A stretch of DNA of 64,000 bases from Rhynchopus euleeides (lineage: Eukaryota; Euglenozoa; Diplonemea; Diplonemida; Diplonemidae): assembly GCA_963210315.1 (NCBI GenBank), contig OY723300.1:1984001-2048000 (forward strand), given 5' to 3'. The notes under the pieces were generated by a model, which saw only the letters and a program-made list of their open reading frames with translations, made no database searches and was not told the DNA's origin. Below are positions 9,097 through 21,494 of the stretch, one piece after another. A program made the position numbers and the translations under genes. Every line of letters begins with the position of its first letter. Within the stretch, counting starts at the first letter, position 1.

Positions 9097-10020
9097 CCCG
9101 AGGGGGCGCGTTTTTAGCGACCGAGACCTCCTCTCCTGACTGAGGGACACACGATCTGACCGTCCGAGAGACGCAGCATTCTACCCTGCCCGAGGGGCAC
9201 CCACTCTCCTGACCGAGAGACACGCAGTCTTGCCCGAGGGGCACCTGGTTTCCTGACCGAGACAATATTCTGCCCGAGGGGCACTCACTCTCCCGACCGA
9301 GAGACACGCAGTTTTGCCCGAGGGGCACCTGTTCTCCTGACCGAGACAATATTCTGCCCGAGGGGCACCCACTCTCCCGACCGAGAGACGCAGCATCTCG
9401 CCCGAGGGGCACCTGTTCTCCTGACCGAGACAAAAATTTTGCCCGAGGGGCACCCACTCTCCCGACCGAGAGACACGCAGTCTTGCCCGAGGGGCACCTG
9501 TTCTCCTGACCGAGACAATATTCTGCCCGAGGGGCATCCACTCTCCCGACCGAGAGACGCAGCATCTCGCCCGAGGGGCACCTGTTCTCCTGACCGAGAC
9601 AAAAATTTTGCCCGAGGGGCACCCACTCTCCCGACCGAGAGACACGCAGTCTTGCCCGAGGGGCACCTGTTCTCCTGACCGAGACAATATTCTGCCCGAG
9701 GGGCATCCACTCTCCCGACCGAGAGACGCAGCATCTCGCCCGAGGGGCACCTGTTCTCCTGACCGAGACAATATTCTGCCCGAGGGGCACTCACTCTCCC
9801 GACCGAGAGACACGCAGTTTTGCCCGAGGGGCACCCGTTATCCTGACCGAGACAAAACTATGCCCGAGGGGCACCCACTCTCCCGACCGAGAGACGCAGC
9901 ATCTCGCCCGAGGGGCACCTGTTCTCCTGACCGAGACAAAAATTTTGCCCGAGGGGCACCCGCTCTCCCGACCGAGAGATACACAATCTTGCCCGAGGGG
10001 CACCAAATCCCGACCGAGAA
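9097..10020. repeat. 84-bp compound tandem array with TGCCC-GAG-GGGCA hairpins
   Basis: Alternating 40-bp and 44-bp subunits, each holding the perfect hairpin TGCCCGAGGGGCA and a CGACCGAGA or TGACCGAGA block. Because 84 is a multiple of three and stops are absent, several frames on both strands stay open for 170-250 codons. These are not taken as genes. Confidence 0.9.
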
Positions 10021-10479
10021 GACGACCCTCACACCATGCTCGTGTCAGGTCTCAAGAGGGCCGAAGCCGCGGTTGAGGACAACAACACCCCCACGCACTG
10101 GTTCTAATAAATGACGGCGAGGTGCACGGGGGGATCAGCACGAAGGAGGGGCGCAAAAAGATGGGGATGATGACGCCGTGGTGTTCAAGGTGGTCCTCCG
10201 CCGCTTATGAACGTGACAGCGGGACAGCGCTGCGCCCGTGGCCGCAGCGGATTGAGGACATTCCCATCAGCCATCGAGACTATCACCGCGCCTCGCCGAA
10301 AACCTGCTTCACGCTTGATCGCGCTCAAGGTTTCCAAACGCATACTTCAGCTGGAGGTTCCGTCACAGAGGCGCTGACAAAGGCGGGACCAAGAGCAACA
10401 GTCGGGTGCTGATAAATGGGTCGATACTGATGCAGCAAAGTGACGTCAGTGATATCCAACTCCTACTTTCCTGACCGAG
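10021..10479. other. Spacer between two hairpin arrays
   Basis: Unique-looking sequence with no coding region recognised. It separates two arrays that share the TGCCCGAGGGGCA core, so the arrays may derive from one ancestor. Confidence 0.45.
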
Positions 10480-11175
10480 ACACGATCTTGCCGAGGAGCA
10501 TCGGACCGAGACACCCACTTCTGCCTGAGGGGCACCTAGCCGAGACGCATTTTTCCTGCCCGAGGGGCATCTCGCCGAGACATTACCTGCCTGAGGGGCA
10601 CCTGGCCACGACATACCTACAGCTTACGCTTGCGGGGCACCCTGCCTGAGGAGCACCTGGCCAAGACATACATTTCCGCCTACGAGGCACCCTGCCCGAG
10701 GGGCACCTGGTCAAGACACACACTTCCGCCTACGGGGCACCCTGCCCGAGGGGCACCTGGCCAAGACAGACACCTCTGCCTACGAGGCACCCTGCCCGAG
10801 GGGCACCTGGCCAAGACATACACTTCCGCCTACGAGGCACCCTGCCCGAGGGGCACCTGGCCAAGACATACACTTCCGCCTACGAGGCACCCTGCCCGAG
10901 GGGCACCTGGTCAAGACATACATTTCCGCCTACGGGGCACCCTGCCTGAGGGGCATCTGGCTGCGACATACACTTCCGCCTACGGGGCACCCTGCCTGAG
11001 GGGCACCTGGCCAAGACGCACATTCATGCCCGAGGGACACCGGGCCGAGACATTACATTCCCTGCCTGAGGGACACCTGGCCGAGACACATTCCTGCCGA
11101 GGGGCACTCACTCCCGACCGCGAGACGCAGGATTTTGCCTGAGGGGCACCTCCTCTCCTGACCGAGACACAACCC
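10480..11175. repeat. 50-bp tandem array sharing the TGCCC-GAG-GGGCA hairpin
   Basis: Core at about 10630-11030 steps by exactly 50 bp (CCTGCCCGAG at 10741 and 10791). Each unit has TGCCCGAGGGGCA and a second small hairpin, GCCTACGAGGC or its GGGGC variant. Flanks are degenerate. Open frames in it are by-products. Confidence 0.9.
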
Positions 11176-13250
11176 CGCCCAGCACAGTGCCGAGGGGCAT
11201 TTACGCTTTCGACTGGAATACCGAGCCTGACCCGGGGAGACACAATCGTGCCACAATCGTGAGGGGCATACTCTCTTGATTGAGAAATACACCTTTTTTG
11301 CCCGAGCGACGGCACCTGAAGGCGGAAGGGTGGCCTGTCACACACAGCCTGCCAGATCCAGCTCGAGCACGGTGACGCGACGTGAGCTTTCCGAGGGCGA
11401 CAGTTTTCGTGTACCAATGCAACGCCCCCGGACACGCCCCCGAGAAGCCGGCACGTCTGTCGTGCCCAGCTTATCTGCGCGAATGCCGACTACGCGCACC
11501 CCGGCGTCAAGCGGATGCCCGCACACGCCCCAAGCGGGGCATACTCCGTCGAAGCATAGTCTCCCTGCCGGGGGACACACATTCAAGCCTGCATTATTCA
11601 CAGGGGTCAGGGGGAGTTCCGGGCGTCTGTGGCCCGGTGTTGAGACGTACGACCTCACAGTTCCATGCAGGGAAGGGGAGCTGCTGACTGGACACCTGCG
11701 AGGTGCCGTGGGACATACACAGAGATCAGGTATCCAACACAGCCGAGACGCTCTCCCAAGCTGCACTGCTCGGGGAGCAAAAGAAGCAGCGACTGAGAGA
11801 CGCGTCCGCATCGCCTGTGTCAGCGGTGCCGCCGCTGAGGGGGTCCACCGAAACCGCAGCCATGGCAGCGGGCCGAGATCATTCCACAAGGTTGGGGGGC
11901 AGTCGGCCAGTCTTCCCGAGTACCCAGCAGCCTACTCGACAAGCCCGAACAGCGACTGCAGCGTGCGACAAGCTCCGGTCCGCGGGGACTCACCTCTCTC
12001 ATTAAGAAGGCGACTCCGAGAATCCTTCTGGCATGCCCACACCTCCAGGGCCTCGAATTTCCTCACGCACCGGGAAATACGCCCTCCACACTGAGTCCGG
12101 GCGTTACCACTGAATCGACGCCACGTGGGGCCACAGGGCCTCCGTTTGATGCGCTGTCTACGAGGCGGGCGATGGGGCAGGTACAGTGGGGATCAGCCCA
12201 GTGGGAAGGGGGCCGCAGGAACGTGTTGTCCACCGCTCGAGCGGAGTTCAGGAGACGACAGTGCGCGCGATCGCCCTCGTTCACCCAGAAGGGCCGGCAC
12301 CTCTCACACCTACCCCTGGGCACTCCATGCAGCGTCTCCAGTGCGCCATGAAGAGGCGCGTTGGGCTTCACCCCGCAACTCGCTCGCAGCCAGCGAAGAC
12401 CGGAGAGGACACAGAGAGCCACAGAGCGATCGAGATCACGCCGGAAAGCACCGGGTGTTGGCCGGGCTCCCGAAGGGCGAGAGTTTAAGACGGCCGGACA
12501 GTAGACTGCTGCGGAGGAGCTGGGAGGCGAGTTTCAGACTGTGATTTCTCGATCCGCCGAGCCCTGTCCCCAGGCGAGAGCTGCCGGGTCATGGTGGCTG
12601 AATATGCACGAGCGTCGCGGTGGTGGTGCTGGGAGCGCACCAGAGGACTGTCACGCTGAGGGGCTGGGCATGGCCACTGACTACCTGGATACGGCCGTCT
12701 CAGTGCATCGCCCGGGGTGCAAAACGACATCGAGTATGTCAGGAAGAAGGGTCATGTGGGCACACACCAATATGTCGGAGACGTGAAGAAGCCTCGAGGG
12801 GAAGGGTTCCCCAGGGGATGGAGGATCCCGAAGAGGTACAGGGTGAGGATTCAAATACCCGGAGTGGGAAACGCACCAGACGTCGGGGGTCAGCCAAGAG
12901 CGGGTGGTTGCAGCACAGGCGGGGCTGTGTGCAACCTTTGCCCCCTTAGTTTCGCCGGGTTGAGACGCATCAACTCTCTCGCCGGGTGCGGCAACTGGAG
13001 AGACAGGCATGTTGTCGATAGGGCACACCAAGAATCACGAGGCTGACCACACGACGGCGGCACACGGCCGAGGCAGGCGGATCCCCTCAGCGAGTGAGGT
13101 TCGATCGTTTTTCGTACAAGGTGCTCGTGACAACGTAGAAAGCGGTACATTACCATCGGAGGGATGCATACGATGGGCGACGGAGCCTGATCACTTCAAT
13201 AGTAGACCGTTCGCGCGGCGTCCCTAAGTCCTTGGGTCCTAAGGGTCCTG
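11176..13250. other. 2-kb gene-free stretch
   Basis: GC-rich, no long homopolymer, with scattered GAGGGGCA-like remnants near the left end. The longest open frames (for example 11276-12094) have low-complexity, charge-scattered translations without any recognisable domain, so no gene is called. Confidence 0.45.
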
Positions 13251-13670
13251 GGTGGAAGCGTCCAATGCAACACTCACAGCATAGAGGCCAAGTGTTTCTC
13301 GTAGTATTTTGCACATAACACACCTGTGTGGTACGGGAAATGCTACGAGGAACGCGATGGACTCGGGACTGCTGCTGGCCTCTCTTGCTATGGTTTACTT
13401 ATGTTTCGTGCTCCACCTGCTCCACCTCATTCTGCACTTCAGATGATCCACTTCACGTGGGTTACGGGGTTTGGGACAACGATGATATGTTGTGTCCGAC
13501 GACAAGGTAAGGTAAGCTCATCGAGGTACACCAAACCGGAGTTGTCAAATCAAAAAAAAAATATGGGGGGGGGGGGGTTTTCAAAGTGCAAGAGGTGGAG
13601 CCCGTTCAACAGGTGGAAGCGTCCAATGCAACACTCACAGCATAGAGGCCAAGTGTTTCTCGTAGTATTT
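13251..13670. repeat. 360-bp dispersed repeat, copy 2, with a duplicated 60-bp end (B-A-x-B)
   Basis: The 60-bp block B (starts GGTGGAAGCGTCCAATGC, ends CGTAGTATTTT) occurs at 13251-13310 and again at 13611-13670. Between them lie repeat A (13311-13560), a G run and a spacer. The left B joins A directly, as expected for a remnant of two tandem 360-bp units. Confidence 0.85.
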
Positions 13671-13790
13671 TAAATGTTTTGGTGTCATTTCCTCCTCGCT
13701 TCTATCGGTGAAAAAAAAAGCTGCCGGAAAACTTGGAATCCGAAGAATCACGTTGGGTAGCGAAGATCTTCCCCTCGAGACACAACAAAT

Positions 13791-13926
13791 GGGGTCCTTC
13801 GGAGGGGGGGGTAAAAGTGTAGAAAACTGAGCCGCCTCACAAAAATAAGGGGGGGGGTACGTGAGTGTTGAGAACGGCAACAGCTTGGGGACAAACCTGA
13901 CACAGTTTTTTGAGCGAAGTCCCCCC
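13791..13926. mobile_element. Short TIR element, GGGGNCCTTCGCT family (copy b1)
   Basis: Left end GGGGTCCTTCG, right end GAGCGAAGTCCCCCC, i.e. imperfect inverted ends. The inside (AAGTG.AGAAAACTGA..CGCCTCACA) matches 21211-21324. About 136 bp, non-coding, MITE-like. Target-site duplication not resolved. Confidence 0.55.
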
Positions 13927-16900
13927 GATGGAATCATTTTATATCAATCTGTCAGACTGATCCTGACATGGCCGAGGCCACTTCGCGCAGGGAGGGAGGT
14001 GGTCAACTTCACATTATTTATTGGAAGGTATTGAAGGGGCAGCTCCGGGTTCCGTCTCCAGTTGGTGGCAAGCGTTCTGTCTCTCCCCACCCCCACCCCC
14101 TCCTCCCCTGTGCCAGGCTGTGGACAGTATCTTGCATTTTCACAGGGGGTCAGGTGTGGGAGGGTGGGGGTGGGGGGGGTCACGCGGTGTCAACTGGTTG
14201 AAACAATGAGCGCATCTCTTAAAGTCTCTTCTTGTAGGCCAACCAACGCACTGCCGCGCTCCCTCCAAGGGGAGTCAGGGGAACATGCTCTTGTGTCCCG
14301 CAGGCCCCGCAAAGTCGCAAGAAGTGAAGAGAATAAAGGTGGCGCTGTTTGAAGCTGTTTCCTCCAGGGGGTGTGTGGCTGAAGGCGATGGGCGGGTGTT
14401 GATTGAGCCCCAACAAAAAGAGGAGCGTACAGGGTCTACTGCGCGGAACTGCCGGAGTCCTGTTGGTTTCGCAGTGGGGTGAAAATTCCTACAACGCACA
14501 AACTCTTTGAACGATTGAACGATTAAGAGAGGGCTCAGCAGGGAACTCTTTCAAAATATAGTCACGCCACACATCTCAGACGGCTTCTCCCTGCGAGCCT
14601 TCTTCCCTCTCGTACGACAGCAAAACACAGCTGAGGGTGTAGGGTTCATGTATCTCGTTTTTGGGTTTTGTGTGGCCCTCCCACTCAAGACTCTTCGATT
14701 CGCAAGCAGGAGAGAGGACGCAACCCCTCCCACGCCGCAGAACATAAAAAAAAGTAGAGGTTTCCCCCCGTGACATTTCCGGGATCTTGAGCCTTGAGTC
14801 GTTCGTCTCCCTTGTTTTCCTTTTCAGCACCACCATGTGTGCGGTTTCGAGTCAGATGCTTGCTGGAGCAATAACGTCGTGTTTCCTTCCCATCGCCCTT
14901 CCCTGACGCAGGTCAAAGCCATGTTCCTTCCGGTTGCCCCAGACCCGTTTTTCTGCCAAGTGGCACACGCAAATGTGACCCCCTGCACAAGTCAACGAGG
15001 GGCTTCGCTCTGATGGAGGACACCTTTTACCCGCTCTCTCTGATGATAATTGGCGCCCTCCCTCAATGGGACATTTAATACAGGAGACTTAGACGGTGCT
15101 TGACTCAGGCTGACGTTGAAACAAGACAAGGAAAGTTCATGGGCCCTTGACCCTTGCAACACTTTGCACAGACACGTTGCGTGTGTGTGGGGGGCAAAAA
15201 AAGGAGGATCTCGCGCTTTCGGGGGGGGGGTGGTTTTGACAACCCTTCTCTTCTCCTTCTCCCTGGGATGTTGAACCGTTGCGCAGTGTGGCGGCAATGC
15301 AGATGCAGACGCCGCAATGCTGCAGCAACGCGCCAAAAAAACAACGGACAAAAGTTTCAAACCCGCCAGACACACCGAAATTAGAACCCGGTGATTGGGT
15401 GCGGCTTTCGCCGTTTGTAAAAGGAGGGCGTGATGGTTTTCTGAAAAAAATGAAGTCAAAAAAGCCATTCCGGTCTTCCCCACGCACCCCCCCCCCCCGA
15501 GTTAGCCTCACCCGTGCCAATCGGCTTTTTGTCAAAGAAAAGCTGTTTGGTGGCCTTCTGGGGTGGTGGTGATGGTGGGTGCAGAAATGGGATTTTTCGG
15601 GAACGCCCTGCCCCAAAATCCAGCGAACCCCCGCTTTCAAAGCAAACGGAAAATACACACTCAGCTCTGTCCCTTGTTATTGATTACGTTAACGTGGGAC
15701 GTGCGCTATGTGCGCGTAACCGAGTGCATAGTGCCTCCCGCTGCCTCCTCGTGCCTTTCTCATGCTGTCTTGCGCCACACACACACACACGCACCAAGCC
15801 TCTGGGGTGAGTTTGCGGCAGTTAATGCGGAGGTGAGGGGAAAATCATATGCTTCAACCCGTGTGTTGCCCGTGTGAAACGAAATTCCGGAAAAATGTCC
15901 GACAACGAGCGGCCGAAGAAGAACAAAATAAAAACAGTGGAACCCCTCTCTCAAGGGGGGGGAGCTGCTGGGAGACACCTGGCCAAGAATCGTTCAACTC
16001 GTTCAAGAGAGCAGTGAATATTTATATCACAAGCCGGACATTTGGGGGAAGAGGTGGTAGAGGTCGTTTGCCGTAATGTTGTGCTGTTGTTGTTATTGTG
16101 GCGGTCACTGCGTGGTAAGACGTATCCACGCATCAGCGCTTCTCAGCGCTCTGCGCCCGCCCTCACCCTACGCGGCCCTTCCGTAATGAACACATAAACT
16201 AAACAAAAGGTCGATGCCAGATGCCTGTCTCCCACCGCCCTACCCATGAAGGGGGGGGCTGACAGGGGGGGAAGGTGCGGCACTAAAATTTAAAAAACCA
16301 TTGAGTGGCTGGGAAGAAGAGACGGTTCTTTTTTTCGGCATGCGGCAGATACCCCATACCCTCCCCCACCTACACCCCCCACCCCCCTGTTTCTGTTTCA
16401 GCATTCTTCACCCACCCACACACCCACACCCCCCACCCCCGCACGCATTGTCCTGCTGCCGTTACGCCCTGCCTGAGGTCTGCCGTGTGTGAGCTTTGTG
16501 TGTCCGTCGAGGCAGCAATATCCCCCACGCACCCCCACACACCACCACACCCTTACCTATCCGGGGTGCGCTCTTTTGTTCTTTCTCCTGATGTGGCGTT
16601 GTGTCTTATTTATTGGTTTTTTTTCTCTCGATTATTTTTCTCGATTTCGGCATTTTTCTTGTTCCTGTAGTTGTTTTCTTCTCTCGTTTCTCTCGTGTCT
16701 TGCCTTTTCTTTTTGTTTTTGTCCCCAGCGGCATGTCGATATAACATGCACCACCGGAAAGGGGGTGGCCCAGGCTGGGCCTTTATCGGCAGCGATGCAT
16801 CAATCGTCTGGGGGTAGCTCCTGGTCGTCGGTGTGTCGTTTGTGAGGGCCTTGCAGGTGGGGCGTGTGGGGAGGGATTTTCATGGCTTGCAAACCACACG

Positions 16901-16967
16901 AAAAGAAATTCGCAAAATTTCAGTGAAGTTTGCGATCTGGGGTGAATGGAATGTTGTTTTTTTTTTT
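13927..16967. other. 3-kb gene-free stretch
   Basis: Contains C/G runs near 14166, 15223 and 15489 and a T/C-rich tract (about 16565-16732) ending in CCCCAG, a possible acceptor with no long frame behind it. Open frames here are short or Pro/His-rich and not convincing. Confidence 0.45.
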
Positions 16968-17325
16968 GCACATAACACACCTGTGTGGTACGGGAAATGC
17001 TACGAGGAACGCGATGGACTCGGGACTGCTGCTGGCCTCTCTTGCTATGGTTTACTTATGTTTCGTGCTCCACCTGCTCCACCTCATTCTGCACTTCAGA
17101 TGATCCACTTCACGTGGGTTACGGGGTTTGGGACAACGATGATATGTTGTGTCCGACGACAAGGTAAGGTAAGCTCATCGAGGGACACCAAACCGGAGTT
17201 GTCAAATCAAAAAAAAATATGGGGGGGGGGGGTTTCAAAGTGCAAGAGGTGGAGCCCGTTCAACAGGTGGAAGCGTCCAATGCAACACTCACAGCATAGA
17301 GGCCAAGTGTTTCTCGTAGTATTTT
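16968..17325. repeat. 360-bp dispersed repeat, copy 3 (A-x-B)
   Basis: Repeat A starts at 16968 after a T run and is followed by a G run and block B ending CGTAGTATTTT. Nearly identical to 13311-13670, including the position of the poly-G run, which differs in length. Confidence 0.9.
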
Positions 17326-19161
17326 TTTTTTTTTGTGCGGCCTGTGTGGTTGTCTTCGTCGTTTGTCTTCTTCGACCGGACATCCCCTTCTTCTGGAGAC
17401 ACCGATCTACACCATGAACCTCGAGCTGATGCTGGAGCTTTCGGGAGCCTCTGCGAGTGGGTGGCCACGTTTTCTTTGGTGGACGCACCCAAAAGAAAAT
17501 AAAGAAATAGAAAAAACCCGAAAAGAGGTCGAGGCACCCGCTCCACTCCAGCACCATGGGGCTGAGGTTCACGGATCACACAGGTGAGGATCAGTCCTCT
17601 GTGAGGCGCTTATCCTGAAGACGTACCAGTTCCCCGGTCGGTCTCCAGAAACTCGGGCCGCGTCTGGCGCTGTATCGCCTCGGCGGGGCTGTCGTCCCTT
17701 ACAGTCTTTTCTGTACGAGGTTTTCCACAGGCTGCACACCTGCCCCGCGGCTGTGTGGCAGTCTTCGCGGAGTGCAATGCGAAGGTCTGGCCTGACGTGG
17801 TGTGACTATTTAGACTCCAGGTGTCTCCACCCTTCCTGGTCTGGGGAGCCTCGGTACCCAAGCAGTTTTCGGTCATGCCCTGGACCACGGCCGTGCTAGA
17901 CTCCTGGTGCAGGCACCCGTCATGGTCCGGGGACGGCCCCCCCAGGCAGTTTAACGTCTTACCCAGGACCTTTTTTTTTTCCCTCTTGTGTCCCATGCCT
18001 TGTTTGCAGTGATCGCATTGTTGGCCATCCTTGCTGTAGTTCGGCATGCCGCCCTTCCCACCTTCCCCCACCCCCTCCCCGGCGGTTTTGCTCTCCGTGT
18101 GGTTTGGTGGTACTGGTGAGCCATCTGGGGAAAGAACCTTGACAATCCCGGGCCGGCAGTACGTTCGTCACCCCCACGGGCTCGGCCGGTTTCTAAACCT
18201 TTAGGCAATCTACGTCCGCAGGCCAAGAACCCGGTGTGCAGATGCACGTTGGGAGCCCCCTGAAGTCCGCACACGCCCTCTCTGAGTAGTCCCCGACCAA
18301 GCGCTGGCCTCTCTGACCGACTACCATGCCGCCGCAGGCCAAGAACCCGGTGTGCCGAAGCACGTTGGGAGCCCCCTGAAGTCAACACAGCACCCCGCCA
18401 GTGGCTCCAGCTGTCCCTCCCCATGTCAGAGTTGACGGAAAAAGGCGGACCCTCTTTTGTCCCAGTGCTCCGTGCTATGCACTGGGACCCCGTTGCCCAG
18501 GCGGACCAGCCTGGGGGAGCCCTCGGGGTGTGGGGTTGAGTTTTACGACTTCCCTAGGTCTTAGGTAGTTTAAGGTCGTGCCCAGGACCTTTTTTTTTTT
18601 TAATGTTGTTTTTTGCGTGGGGTCGGGGAAGCCCCGGTGTTCAAAAAATGATTGCCAAGAAGAATAAGCAAACGAAAAGTCCATCCAATGCACACCCAAA
18701 ACACACCGTGTCTTATCGCATCAAGAGAGGGTCTCGCTCTCGATGCGCTGTGGCATGGAATTTGCAATTTTGCAAAAACAAAATTAAACCATAGCTCCCA
18801 CATGTGCAGGATGACAAAAAGGAAAACTTTGTTGTATCTCTTCCCTTTGTTTTTGTGTGCTGTGTGGAAAGGGATCAGTCATTTCCGACAGAGAAGAAAA
18901 ACACACCGTGCCCATTTTGGAATTGTGCCAATGTGCCCTTGCGGCATGCCGAGTCGCACAAGACAAAATGTGGGACACACACCCACACACACGCGTACGC
19001 CTTTCTCACATCTTCTTTTTTCTCCTCCTCTGACGCCCTTTCCACCCGGAGCCCCACCACCCTCCAGACAGACTCCCGTGCGTTTTTGGTGCTGTGTTCA
19101 TATCCCTCGCCGAAATGTGCGGAAGTGTCAACACAGCGGCAAGAGAAAGGTGAGAAGTCAT
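17326..19161. other. Gene-free stretch with small direct repeats
   Basis: Two 51-bp direct repeats (18216-18266 and 18332-18382, containing CGTTGGGAGCCCCCTGAAG). Two related segments, 17946-17980 and 18564-18601, both carry CCCAGGACC directly before a run of ten or more T. No gene recognised. Confidence 0.55.
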
Positions 19162-20483
19162 TACCGTATACGTAAATATTATGGAACGTAAATATTATGG
19201 AACGGGCCCATTTTTGGCCGGTCCGTTCCATAATATTTACGTTCCATAATATTTACAGGGCCAGTTGGGGACTCGGTGGTGAGGACGGCTTGCGTCAGGA
19301 ATCGCGCGAAAAGTGCACGAGTAGGTCCCGTCAGGGACTCTGTATGCCGTCCGATCACCTGGTCCAAGTCCCCGAGTCGCAGAAAGCCCTGTAAATATTA
19401 TGGAACGAAAAAAATCTGGAACGCCAACCCACCAGCGTTCCAAAATATTTACGTTCCATAATATTTACGTTCCAAAATATTTACGTATACTGGTGCCCCT
19501 GATTTACCCCTTTTTCACTACGCACAAACTACGCAATCTGGGGGGGGGGGTCTCGCTTTTTGGTCCCCCCCCAGTTTTTTTTGGTCCCCCTTTCTGTGTG
19601 GCTACTGAGACAGGACTGGAGGCACTGCGCTGACCGAGCAAAAAATTATTGCCAGAACTCACTATACACCGTACGAAAGAACGCACGACATGTGGGGCGG
19701 GACTCCAGAAACACCTGGGCAAGGTTGCCCCATGCCCAGAAACACCTGAGAAGGAAGTGAGTTCCAGGAGCCGCGTAGAACACCCTCGAGATTGTGAATG
19801 ATGATACGATCACAGCCTTCAGGGCGCTGCGAGGTGCCACCCTGAAGGTGGCCCTTGACATCAAGGAGAGCGTCGGCCGAGGGGTCGACGAAAAGCTGAA
19901 GAAGGCGCTACTGGCACTGGATCCCGCGGGGTATACGGAGGTCACCGCCACACAGGCAACCTCCGCTGACAACGTCCAGGAGACGTTATCCGAGGGGATC
20001 ACAACGGCACTAGAGATCTGTGTCACGGGATCCAGGCGCCCACTCTCCCTCGACGGTCTGGGGATTGTTGTTGGGTATGGTGTCGTTTCCTGCAGCTGCA
20101 AAAAAGCGTAGCAACTGTGCTTCCTTCTTCCTTAATGATGCGTTGACGCTTCCACCCGGAGGAGCTGAAGCAGGCACCGCTTAATGATGCGTTGATGCTT
20201 CCACCCGACGAGCTGAAGCAGGCACCGCGCCAAAGGGCACCCCCAAAGAGACCTGCAAAGACTGCGTCGAAACCCGCACCGAAGGCTGCCAGCGCTGCAG
20301 CACCTGCAGCACCTGAAGCGCCTGCACCCTCACTGACCCCGGAACAGCAAGAACTCCTTGAGTTTGGGGTCCCGGCATAGAGACAGAGAATGGCTGAGTA
20401 AATCAAAAAATGAGACCCCCCCCCCCCTTTTCACTACGCACAAACTACGCAATATGGGGTCGTCAGGGGCACCATATACGGTA
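19162..20483. mobile_element. DNA element E3 with TACCGTATA ends, interrupted by MITE E2
   Basis: Left end TTACCGTATA-(E2)-CTGGTGCCCCTGA; right end reads, on the minus strand, TTACCGTATATGGTGCCCCTGA. The ends share TACCGTATA with element E1 at 24092. Inside are a 105-codon open frame (19794-20111) and an Ala/Pro/Lys-rich frame (20192-20380), neither recognisable, plus a 49/48-bp tandem duplication (20132-20228) that contains GCGTTGACGCTTCCAC, the head of repeat F. Probably a non-autonomous or decayed DNA transposon; no transposase domain seen. Confidence 0.6.
19171..19485. mobile_element. MITE E2, copy 1, 315 bp, TA target site
   Basis: Starts CGTAAATATTATGGAACG and ends with the inverted CGTTCC(A)AAATATTTACG motif, repeated two to three times at each end. 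Flanked by TA on both sides (19169-19170 and 19486-19487), as expected for Tc1/mariner-type insertion. No coding capacity. Confidence 0.85.
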
Positions 20484-21210
20484 ATACAAACAACATCTCG
20501 GACGTCAGGTGTCCCAACGTTATACCAAGGACCCCTTACGGGACCAAGATTGTTCATTGTTGGAGTGTAAAACAATTTGGCGGCGCTTTGGATGGCAAGA
20601 CCCCACCGTCTACCTTGCCTTGTTATGACTGTGTGCGCATCGACACACCAGCCGGTAAAACAAGTCCGGTGTGTTCGAAAAAAATGCAATGAAAAAGCCA
20701 ACTGAGCCAACTGAGCCAAAAAGCCCACCTGCCAACATACAAAGGGAATTCGCTTCAGGCAAATCTCTCGACAACCCAGATTATTTCATCCAGGGGGATG
20801 TGTTCACACTGCAAAGCAATCGAGAGGGACAGGGCTGGAGGGGGTGGTGGGGCGTTCGGTTTTTTTCCTTCCCGAACGACAGTGAGACTGATACATCTTG
20901 GCTGTGCCCAGGGTTTGTTTGCTCTCCGACCGACCCCAAACCGCGGGGGGGCGCCACCACACGCACACACAAGTGGGACAACTGATCCGCGCAGGGTCTC
21001 CCCATTTACAAAAGGTGGCCCCCCCCGCCCACTCTCCACACAACATATTCCTACTTTCGCTCTCCAACCCCTGCCTCCCACCCTTTTGGTGTGTTTCCAG
21101 TCTGGCTGCCTAAAGAAATGAAACAGAAGCCCATTGGGCCAAGGAGGGAGGCTGTGTGTGTGTTTGTTGTGTGTGTGTGTCGACTGCATCAAGAGCATGG
21201 GGTGCTCTGT
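20484..21210. other. Gene-free stretch
   Basis: Mixed sequence with GT-rich tract at 21152-21180. Nothing recognised. Confidence 0.4.
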
Positions 21211-21324
21211 GGGGGGCCTTCGCTCAGAAGTGCAGAAAACTGATTCGCCTCACAGAAGGAGGGGGGGGGGGACAAACAAACTGGCACAGTTTCGACACAT
21301 ATAGAGCAACGGACTCCCCCCCCC
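21211..21324. mobile_element. Short TIR element, GGGGNCCTTCGCT family (copy b2)
   Basis: Left end GGGGGGCCTTCGCTCAGAAG; inner block matches 13791-13926; right end GAGCAACGGACTCCCCC is a decayed inverted copy. Non-coding. Confidence 0.5.
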
Positions 21325-21382
21325 TCCCCCTGGTGCGTTCTCCTCAAGATCTCAAACCGCAAAAATTTAAAAAGAAAACGTC

Positions 21383-21491
21383 GGGGGCCCTCGCTACGAG
21401 TCACTGTGAGTCACGAGTCGTCAGTTGTCAGCCAAACATGGCTGACTTCTCACTTATTCTCACTCAGTCACACTTGGTAGCGAGGGCCCCC
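21383..21491. mobile_element. MITE a, 109 bp, perfect 15-bp TIRs, 3-bp target duplication (copy 1)
   Basis: Ends GGGGGCCCTCGCTAC and GTAGCGAGGGCCCCC are perfect inverted repeats. GTC flanks it on both sides (21380-21382 and 21492-21494). Apparently identical to the copy at 42890-42998, where the flank is ATT, so the 3-bp duplication length is supported by two different targets. Confidence 0.92.
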
Positions 21492-21494
21492 GTC

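Noticed and set aside
9032-10114. Open frames of 170-250 codons on both strands over the 84-bp array
   Set aside because: Several frames on both strands are open at the same time and follow the repeat exactly. No sign of selection on one frame.
11276-12094. 272-codon frame in gene-poor DNA
   Set aside because: No domain, overlapping open frames of similar length on the other strand, and it begins in array remnants.
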